Assembly (NCBI GenBank): GCA_003557765.1
Contig: PWNO01000287.1
Location: forward strand, 1 to 5,679
Reading direction: 5' to 3'
Length of the DNA stretch: 5,679 nucleotides
Origin: Bacteroidales bacterium
Lineage (GTDB): Bacteria > Bacteroidota > Bacteroidia > Bacteroidales > UBA7960
Under the pieces are notes generated by a model. That model was given only the letters and a program-made list of their open reading frames with translations. It was not told the origin of the DNA and ran no database searches. Position numbers and translations under genes: made by a program. Shown one piece after another: positions 1 to 4,448 of this stretch. Each line of letters starts with the position of its first letter. Positions within the stretch are counted from its first letter, which is position 1.

Positions 1-195
1 CTTGATTTTACCGGTCAAACAAAAAATAAAACATTCGAAAAGATCAAGCGGGAATTACCTGGTGCCTCCCAGTACATTATAACAAGACATTGCCCACAGA
101 CAAATACTTCTTCGAAATTCTTCCCGGAAAGTAAAAATACCCGCTATCAGCTTACCAGGCTTACGAAATTGACTAATAATAAGCTGAGTGTGTGA
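1..195 (+). CDS. possible C-terminal tail of a protein that starts before the window (weak)
   Basis: Frame 1 is open from the first base to a TGA at 193-195, 64 codons, with no internal ATG, so it could only be the 3' end of a gene beginning to the left. The peptide is basic and hydrophilic (for example KTFEKIKRELPGASQYIITR in the first half) and ends with several Thr, Leu and Lys residues. I recognise no family. If real, it would converge on the lipoprotein gene at 173-703 and overlap its last 23 bases tail to tail. An open frame of this length can occur by chance in DNA of this composition. A 41-codon frame is also open on the minus strand here, so coding is not proven. Confidence 0.25.
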   Translation, partial: LDFTGQTKNKTFEKIKRELPGASQYIITRHCPQTNTSSKFFPESKNTRYQLTRLTKLTNNKLSV

Positions 196-703
196 TGTGG
201 ATGGCTACGTATGATGTATCACTTTCAACCACCGTTGCAGCTTGGATATATCCTTCGCTGTTCCATAGGTTGGCATAGAACATCCCTTCTTCTTCAATAA
301 AAACAGAGTAATTCCCTGGCGGAAGGGCAGCTTCAAAAAACCCTTCAGCGTCGGTTTGCACTTTAGCTATTCGCTGGGATTGAATGCTTTTATGGAATCC
401 GCCTCCCTGATGTTCCGCTTCAGTCCGATGGGTGTATTCATGGATATGCACCGTTCTTACCACAGGATACCGCAAACAGCTGCTTTCAGCAGTACCAGCC
501 ATGCAGTTTCCCTCGGTGAAGACCACGGTCCCGGCCAGTCCCTCCTCGATAGTGACTTTCTGCTGGTTGTGTCCCAAAAGGGCAGGAATTTTATTCATCC
601 ACTTGCTTTCGCGCCCATGGGAGTCCTGTTCACCTGTGCGGTCATTTTCACAAGCGCTTAATGAAACAAAGACCAGAAAAGTGCACAAGAAAAACAGGTT
701 CAT
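173..703 (-). CDS. small lipoprotein with carboxypeptidase-regulatory-like domain
   Basis: This 176-residue protein starts with a lipoprotein signal peptide: a hydrophobic core at residues 2-16 and lipobox LSAC with Cys18 as the lipidated residue. Asp and Glu close behind the Cys would fit outer-membrane sorting. Residues 54-82 (GLAGTVVFTEGNCMAG, then a second Cys and YPVVRTV) and 116-140 (QTDAEGFFEAALPPGNYSVF) have the alternating pattern of a carboxypeptidase-regulatory/transthyretin-like beta-sandwich. The ending (EEGMFYANLW... to SAYY) resembles small conserved Bacteroidota proteins annotated this way; that comparison is from memory. The fold is usually structural or binding, so no enzyme activity is claimed. 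Cys67 and Cys76 could form a disulfide. The ATG is the first after an in-frame TAA at 728-730. It lies 52 bp downstream of the rhodanese gene on the same strand, so the two are probably co-transcribed. Confidence 0.8.
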   Translation of the reverse strand: MNLFFLCTFLVFVSLSACENDRTGEQDSHGRESKWMNKIPALLGHNQQKVTIEEGLAGTVVFTEGNCMAGTAESSCLRYPVVRTVHIHEYTHRTEAEHQGGGFHKSIQSQRIAKVQTDAEGFFEAALPPGNYSVFIEEEGMFYANLWNSEGYIQAATVVESDTSYVAIHITHSAYY

Positions 704-755
704 AAAAAAAATTTCAGCGTCATTCGGTTATTATTTTTACGGTTTCATCCAAAGT

Positions 756-1172
756 TTAAAAACCGGACAGCGGAAACCCATTCTGCTGCCATCCACGAAT
801 GCCATCATCGATATAGATGACTTCTCCTTCATAAAACGTGGCAAGCGTATTCAATATTTTGCCGGTACGCCGATTGGTATTGCAATACACAACGATAAGC
901 GGTTCATCCTTGTACTGCCTGAGCAGATCATAAAGATTTTCATCGTCCGCATCAATATTAATCGCATGCTGCAGATGGCCGTCTTCGAACATCTGGTGGG
1001 TTCGCCCATCGATGACAAGGGCATTTCCCTCTTCAAGCAAATCCAAATGATTGGCATAAAATTCAACAGAAGTTACACCAATATAACGCGATTGATCTTC
1101 CATACAAGCAGGCAAGAAAATGATTAAAGAAATTATTGAGACCTTAAAAACTGTAATCCGAAATATCTGCAT
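756..1172 (-). CDS. lipoprotein-anchored single-domain rhodanese (sulfurtransferase-like)
   Basis: This 138-residue protein has a signal peptide (hydrophobic residues 8-20) ending in lipobox LPAC with Cys23, so it should be membrane-anchored outside the cytoplasm. The rest is one complete rhodanese domain. It has the CH2A-like segment IDGRTHQMFEDGHLQHAINI (residues 54-73, Asp55 and Arg57), the active-site loop after strand VVYCNTNRR (Cys97, with Arg102 closing a CX4R loop), and the C-terminal RGWQQNGFPL (CH2B-like). The family moves sulfane sulfur through a cysteine persulfide. The usual Gly at loop position 4 is Asn100, so donor or acceptor preference is open. The start is well fixed: an in-frame TAG (1173-1175) directly precedes the ATG, and a TACTTTTG element lies 24 bp upstream. 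It is probably the first gene of a two-gene unit with the lipoprotein at 173-703. Confidence 0.9.
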   Translation of the reverse strand: MQIFRITVFKVSIISLIIFLPACMEDQSRYIGVTSVEFYANHLDLLEEGNALVIDGRTHQMFEDGHLQHAINIDADDENLYDLLRQYKDEPLIVVYCNTNRRTGKILNTLATFYEGEVIYIDDGIRGWQQNGFPLSGF

Positions 1173-1196
1173 CTACAAAAAAATTAATACTGAGGA

Positions 1197-1204
1197 CAAA
1201 AGTA
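1197..1204 (-). promoter_or_regulatory. Bacteroidota-type -7 element for the rhodanese/lipoprotein unit
   Basis: Read on the minus strand this is TACTTTTG, an exact match to the Bacteroidota -7 consensus TAnnTTTG. It sits 24 bp before the rhodanese ATG, which would give a very short leader. No TTTG lies at the usual ~19-bp spacing upstream; the nearest (plus 1216-1219) is only 11 bp away. The call therefore rests on the -7 box and its position. Confidence 0.45.
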
Positions 1205-1422
1205 CGTTTTTTCAGCAAACCCCTGGATTAAATAACCAGTTAAACCTGATACCTGTGAGCCTGACAAAACCAAACCTCCACTTCATGTAATTGACCATAA
1301 GTTGGATGACCATGGTGCGACAATCATCTTGGGGGCTGTCCTCGTATTTTACCCGCGGTTGTATATATCGACAAGCAACAAAGAAAAACACAGCAGCAGA
1401 GAAGAAAAATGAGGATTTATTG

Positions 1423-1430
1423 TATTTTTG
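1423..1430 (+). promoter_or_regulatory. possible -7 element for the M28 peptidase gene
   Basis: TATTTTTG matches the TAnnTTTG consensus and lies 92 bp before the M28 ATG. No TTTG or TTG is visible about 19 bp upstream (that stretch is purine-rich), so only half of a promoter is present. Chance occurrence in an AT-rich spacer is quite possible. Confidence 0.27.
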
Positions 1431-1522
1431 ATGCCCTGCCGGCATTTCTTCCGCATTGTCAACCTGGCAATTCGGTCAAATGAAGCGGCATAGTATGAAT
1501 AATCATTCTTTTTTATTGATCT

Positions 1523-2923
1523 ATGAACACACTGACTTCGATGACTAAGCCATTATTCGCTTTTGGATTCTCTTTCCTGATGATGACCTCCTTGTTTGCA
1601 AGAGAGGAGGTGATCAGTGAAATTTTTGACAACGCCCTGCACTCATATGAGGCCTATGACAACTTACGCATCCTTTGCGAAAAGACTGAGGGACGCCTTT
1701 CCGGAACACCAGAAGCTGCTGCTGCCGTGGAATTCACCCGCCAGATCATGGAGGGGATGGATCTCGACAGGGTGTATCTGCAGGAGGTGATGGTGCCCAA
1801 TTGGCAGCGCGGCGAGCCCGAGGTTGCCAGGGCCATATCTACCAGATTGGGTATCACCGAATTGACCGCCCTGGCCTTTGGCTTGTCGGTGGGGACAGGG
1901 CCAGAAGGACTAACCGCTCCAGTCATCGAACTAAACGGACTGGAGGAATTGGAAGTCCTTGGCCAGGAAGCGCTGGAGGGCAAGATCGTCTTCTTTAACC
2001 GCCATTTCGACCACAGCCATTATAACACTTTCGACGGCTACAGCGCCACTGTGGGAGCACGCTTTCGTGGGCCGGCCATGGCTGCTGAATATGGTGCAGT
2101 GGCAGCGGTAGTGAGATCCGTTACTACCGCAGATCACGATTATGCACACACAGGTGTGACCCGCTTTGCAGAAGACGGCCCCAACATTCCAGCCCTGGCG
2201 CTCAGTCCGGTAGCTGCAGACAAGCTGAGTAACTGGCTGCAAAAAGACCCGGACCTGAGCCTTTACCTGCGCAACACCAGCCATCGTTTGCCCGATGTGT
2301 TGTCATACAACGTGATCGGTGAGATCAGAGGCAGTGAATATCCTAACGAGATCATCACCGTAGGCGGGCATCTGGATGCGTGGGACAACACCCAGGGTGC
2401 GCATGATGACGGAGCAGGATGCATGCAAAGCATCGACGTGCTGCGTATTTTCTTGGAGCTTGGCATCCAACCCAAGCGTACCGTGCGCGCCGTGATGTTC
2501 ATGGATGAAGAGATTGCCCAGCGGGGCGGAAACAAATACGCCGACCTGGCGCATAAGCATGGAGAAACACACTATTTTGCGATCGAATCCGATCGCGGTG
2601 CATTCACGCCGAGGGGATTCTCTATAGATGCTGACGATGACCGGCTGGAGGCCATGAAAACGCTAAAGCCTTATTTTGAGCCCTACGGCATACATGAAAT
2701 CTTCGCCGGATTCAGTGGGGTAGACATCGTACCGCTCAAAAATTATTATGATGACGTGACCCTTGCCGGGCTGCATACAGACACCCAACGCTATTTCGAC
2801 CTGCACCACGCCGCAAGCGACACCTTTGACCAGGTCAACCGCCGTGAGATGCAGCTGGGCAGTGCCGCCATGGCCGCACTGATCTATCTCGTGGATACCC
2901 TCGACCTCCTGGTAACCGATTAA
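1523..2923 (+). CDS. secreted M28 family metallopeptidase, carboxypeptidase Q-like, with PA domain insert
   Basis: This 466-residue protein is about the length of animal carboxypeptidase Q and complete. Residues 1-26 form a Sec signal peptide ending SLFA before REEV, so it is periplasmic or secreted. Residues ~130-235 resemble the PA insert of this subfamily (SVGTGPEGLTAPVIEL, GKIVFFNRHF, VVRSV, HTGVTRF, IPALALS). The two-zinc site is intact: His283 in GGHLDAWD, bridging Asp295 in GAHDDGAG, catalytic Glu329 and ligand Glu330 in FMDEEIAQRGG, Asp357 in ESDRGAF, and His429 in YFDLHHAASDT. The family cleaves dipeptides or N-terminal residues from peptides; the exact substrate is not readable here. 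An in-frame TGA at 1517-1519 makes this ATG the most upstream start possible; Met7 (1541) is an alternative. No Shine-Dalgarno is visible. It stands alone on its strand and converges with the propeller gene. Confidence 0.95.
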   Translation: MNTLTSMTKPLFAFGFSFLMMTSLFAREEVISEIFDNALHSYEAYDNLRILCEKTEGRLSGTPEAAAAVEFTRQIMEGMDLDRVYLQEVMVPNWQRGEPEVARAISTRLGITELTALAFGLSVGTGPEGLTAPVIELNGLEELEVLGQEALEGKIVFFNRHFDHSHYNTFDGYSATVGARFRGPAMAAEYGAVAAVVRSVTTADHDYAHTGVTRFAEDGPNIPALALSPVAADKLSNWLQKDPDLSLYLRNTSHRLPDVLSYNVIGEIRGSEYPNEIITVGGHLDAWDNTQGAHDDGAGCMQSIDVLRIFLELGIQPKRTVRAVMFMDEEIAQRGGNKYADLAHKHGETHYFAIESDRGAFTPRGFSIDADDDRLEAMKTLKPYFEPYGIHEIFAGFSGVDIVPLKNYYDDVTLAGLHTDTQRYFDLHHAASDTFDQVNRREMQLGSAAMAALIYLVDTLDLLVTD

Positions 2924-2977
2924 AATACATTACAGCACTGTGTGTCGGCTTGCACTCCCATCATACTCTGCCACATC

Positions 2978-4042
2978 TCACTGCGGCCGTAGCGGACTAA
3001 AGTGGATACCATCAGGTTCCTGACCAGCAGCGAAATGGCCTTTGATACGCATGTGCTCCAGGTCAATGATGCTTACGACATCCGATCTGGTGTTTGCCAC
3101 ATATGCCCAGTGGTTGTCCGGCACGACCAGGCCAATCGGAATCGACGTATCTTCAAATTCAGCAAAGTAACGCTCTTCCTCCACCCCTTCAGGTACAGGA
3201 GGAGTCAGTTTAATGCTGGCTACCTGTTCGCGGCTTTCCCAGTCAAAAACGCCAATATCGCCGGACCGGGCATTGCTTACCAGGAACAGTGAGCCATCCG
3301 GAGTGAACTTTGACCGTATGGGAAAATCCGCACAGGGGATGCTGGCCAATTTTTCCAAAGACCATGCATCAATGACGGTGATCGTATTCTCCGCGCGATT
3401 GGTTACCCATACCTCTTGTCCGTCGGGATGCACGTCAATGCCCTCTGCACCCTCGCCGCTGTATACGTGATCAAGTAACTCACCGGTCTCAAGGTCAAAA
3501 ACCGCCACATTGCCTGTGCGTATGCTTGGGACAAAAGCCCTTGTGAAACAGGGTGTGGCTGCCACCATGTGCGACACGTCCTCTTCTGTATAAAACGTTT
3601 GCAAGATTTCACCCTGGGCCACATCCACCAATAACAGATTTCGACTCCCTTCTGCGGTAACAAGCAAGTTATCAGTACCTTCTACCCATACCATGCCATG
3701 GGGCCGGGTATGCTCTCCCAGGTCAATTGTTTGTAGCAGCTCACCTTTCTCTACATCATACACTGATAAGGTGTTTCCCGGAGATTCCCGGTTGCCATAA
3801 TTGGTCACCACAGCAAACCGTCCGTCGTCCGACACCTCTACCTCATGCGGCTCCAGCCCGGTAGGTAGAATCTGAAGCACTTCACCGTCAGCACGGTCAA
3901 TAAAATAGACATCATCCCCGCTCTTGCTGGCCACAATCAGGGTGCCGGATTTATCCTCTTCCTGTGAACGAGGACCCTCACCGCAGGAAAACAGCAAGTA
4001 TAGCGGTAACAGCATCAATACAAGTAGAATGGTTTTTTTCAT
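2978..4042 (-). CDS. lipoprotein with seven-bladed YVTN/YncE-type beta-propeller
   Basis: This 354-residue protein has a lipoprotein signal (MKKTILL, hydrophobic to residue 18, lipobox LFSC, Cys20) and an acidic linker (residues 22-31). The remainder is a repeat protein with seven similar strands: TLIVASK (33), FAVVTNY (~76), NLLVTAE (~125), RAFVPSI (~168), EVWVTNR (~210), LFLVSNA (~252) and WAYVANT (~312). Each is followed by an 'x-V-x-D-x-x-x-G/x-x' turn such as NTLSVYDVEKGELLQTI. The last half-blade (GQEPDGIHFSP) would close the ring with the N-terminal strand, so the propeller looks complete. No heme-binding CxxCH or catalytic motif is present. Family members are usually binding or scaffold proteins, and the ligand is unknown. 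The ATG is the only one after an in-frame TAA at 4067-4069. The 54 bp between it and the convergent M28 gene hold no clear terminator. Confidence 0.92.
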   Translation of the reverse strand: MKKTILLVLMLLPLYLLFSCGEGPRSQEEDKSGTLIVASKSGDDVYFIDRADGEVLQILPTGLEPHEVEVSDDGRFAVVTNYGNRESPGNTLSVYDVEKGELLQTIDLGEHTRPHGMVWVEGTDNLLVTAEGSRNLLLVDVAQGEILQTFYTEEDVSHMVAATPCFTRAFVPSIRTGNVAVFDLETGELLDHVYSGEGAEGIDVHPDGQEVWVTNRAENTITVIDAWSLEKLASIPCADFPIRSKFTPDGSLFLVSNARSGDIGVFDWESREQVASIKLTPPVPEGVEEERYFAEFEDTSIPIGLVVPDNHWAYVANTRSDVVSIIDLEHMRIKGHFAAGQEPDGIHFSPLRPQ

Positions 4043-4080
4043 GTGTTTGTGTTTTTTAATTATTGGTTATCTCATGTTTT

Positions 4081-4129
4081 GGTTCTTGGCTATTGGCTTT
4101 TGGCTTTTAGCTATTGGCTTTTAGCCTTC
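4081..4129. repeat. seven-base tandem array, consensus RGCTWTT, seven units
   Basis: Read on the plus strand the consecutive units are GGTTCTT, GGCTATT, GGCTTTT, GGCTTTT, AGCTATT, GGCTTTT and AGCCTTC, in perfect seven-base register. The preceding ATGTTTT (4074-4080) may be a decayed eighth unit. The array starts 38 bp upstream of the minus-strand propeller ATG, within its probable untranslated leader. Units vary mostly at positions 1 and 5, so the array is degenerate rather than freshly expanded. Confidence 0.85.
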
Positions 4130-4131
4130 TT

Positions 4132-4162
4132 TAAATGAGTAAAAAATCTGTTTTTACATTTA
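4132..4162. promoter_or_regulatory. AT-rich imperfect dyad, possible operator or weak hairpin
   Basis: GTAAAAA (4139-4145) and TTTTTAC (4151-4157) are perfect inverted copies around a 5-base centre. The symmetry continues outward as TAAAT (4132-4136) and ATTTA (4158-4162) after a 2-base offset on the left. It lies just downstream of a minus-facing promoter-like pair, about where transcription toward the propeller gene would start. That position would suit a repressor site. An AT-only stem could also arise by chance in this spacer. Confidence 0.35.
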
Positions 4163-4191
4163 TAAAAATACGAAATAGTTTTACATGCAAA
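4161..4191 (-). promoter_or_regulatory. candidate promoter for the propeller lipoprotein gene
   Basis: On the minus strand, TTTG (plus 4188-4191) is followed after 17 bases by TATTTTTA (plus 4163-4170). This fits a Bacteroidota -33/-7 pair with one mismatch in the -7 box, whose final G is A. Transcription would start near 4157 and give a leader of roughly 115 nt containing the seven-base array. The spacing is slightly short of the usual 19 or so. Confidence 0.35.
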
Positions 4192-4234
4192 AACGCATTT
4201 GTTTGTGATCAACCAAATATCTCTCAAAAATGTT

Positions 4235-4286
4235 CAAAAAGAATTTTTGTGTAGTTTTGGACCTTCGTTTCCGATGTATACTTTAT
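4235..4286 (+). promoter_or_regulatory. candidate promoter region for the tricorn-like gene
   Basis: Two overlapping readings exist. TAGTTTTG (4252-4259) is an exact TAnnTTTG match but lacks a well-placed TTTG upstream. Alternatively, the TTTTG inside it (4255-4259) acts as the -33 box, with TATACTTTAT (4277-4286) 17 bases further on as the -7 box. The inverted repeat CAAAAA-GAA-TTTTTG (4235-4249) sits directly upstream. Either reading gives a leader of well over 100 nt that includes the eight-base array. Confidence 0.3.
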
Positions 4287-4346
4287 CAAATGCAGCAAAC
4301 CCTTTCATTTTCTTACAGACACCAAAAAGTGAATATTCGAATTTAC

Positions 4347-4360
4347 AACCCCAAACCCCA
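4347..4360. repeat. two tandem copies of AACCCCA
   Basis: Two exact seven-base copies lie nine bases before the eight-base array. With only two copies this could be chance, but it sits in a spacer where four separate short tandem patterns occur. Confidence 0.5.
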
Positions 4361-4369
4361 AAAAAGCGA

Positions 4370-4433
4370 GACCTTTCGACCTTTAGACCTTTGGACTTTT
4401 AGACCTTTTGTCCTTTCGTCCTTTTGTCCTTTT
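4370..4433. repeat. eight-base tandem array, consensus GWCCTTTN, eight units
   Basis: Eight consecutive units in perfect eight-base register fill exactly 64 bp: GACCTTTC, GACCTTTA, GACCTTTG, GACTTTTA, GACCTTTT, GTCCTTTC, GTCCTTTT, GTCCTTTT. The first five share GAC and the last three GTC. The final base takes all four letters, while G1, C3 and T5-T7 never change. The array ends 15 bp before the ATG of the tricorn-like gene, so a transcript from the upstream promoter candidates would carry it just ahead of the start codon. Confidence 0.92.
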
Positions 4434-4434
4434 C

Positions 4435-4448
4435 TAAACCCTTAACCC
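4435..4448. repeat. two tandem copies of TWAACCC abutting the ATG
   Basis: TAAACCC and TTAACCC follow each other and end at the base before the ATG at 4449. They occupy the place where a ribosome-binding site would be expected, and no Shine-Dalgarno sequence is present. The second copy supplies an in-frame TAA (4443-4445), which fixes the downstream start. Confidence 0.5.

Larger units (their letters stand above)
1173..1522. other. 350-bp divergent intergenic region between rhodanese and M28 peptidase genes
   Basis: This spacer separates the minus-strand rhodanese start from the plus-strand M28 start. It holds one TAnnTTTG match facing each gene (1197-1204 minus, 1423-1430 plus). No coding region is convincing. 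A 77-codon minus-strand frame (1212-1445) and a plus-strand frame without ATG (open 1236-1409, stop TGA 1410-1412) overlap in the middle, and neither resembles a family I know. The flanks are AT-rich while the middle is more mixed, which could mean an eroded gene or simply a long regulatory spacer. Confidence 0.6.
4043..4448. other. 406-bp divergent intergenic region rich in short tandem repeats
   Basis: This spacer lies between the starts of the propeller lipoprotein (minus) and the tricorn-like gene (plus). From left to right it holds an AT-rich leader for the minus gene, a seven-base tandem array (4081-4129), an AT-rich imperfect dyad (4132-4162), a minus-facing promoter-like pair (4161-4191), a CAAAAA/TTTTTG dyad (4235-4249), plus-facing promoter-like elements (4252-4286), a seven-base pair (4347-4360), an eight-base tandem array (4370-4433) and a second seven-base pair (4435-4448). 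Plus-strand frames through it encode only translated repeats, so I see no gene. Confidence 0.8.

Noticed and set aside
432..1127. 231-codon plus-strand frame spanning both minus-strand lipoprotein genes
   Set aside because: It crosses the boundary of two genes with clear lipoboxes and domain motifs on the other strand. Its translation has no recognisable domain, so it is an antisense shadow.
1212..1445. 77-codon minus-strand frame as a real small lipoprotein gene
   Set aside because: The FFVAC is lipobox-like but the N-terminus (MPAGHQKYNKSS) is poor for a signal peptide and the rest resembles no family. The frame also overlaps a candidate promoter element for the M28 gene.
2924..2977. Possible bidirectional terminator between the convergent M28 and propeller genes
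   Set aside because: I found no GC-rich stem followed by a T run in either direction. The CGGCCG nearby (2983-2988) is inside the propeller coding end and its flanks do not pair.
3924..4124. 66-codon plus-strand frame ending in a hydrophobic repeat
   Set aside because: Its first part is antisense to the propeller signal peptide and its tail is the seven-base array read as FWLLAIGF repeats. It is not a membrane protein gene.
4370..4433. CRISPR array or iteron-type origin
   Set aside because: Units of eight bases without spacers are not a CRISPR array. There is no replication initiator gene or DnaA-box cluster alongside to support an origin.
4199..4445. Small plus-strand frames running through the repeat region
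   Set aside because: Their C-terminal halves are simply the translated eight-base array (repeats of RPLDL/FCPF type). They have no signal, domain or ribosome-binding evidence.
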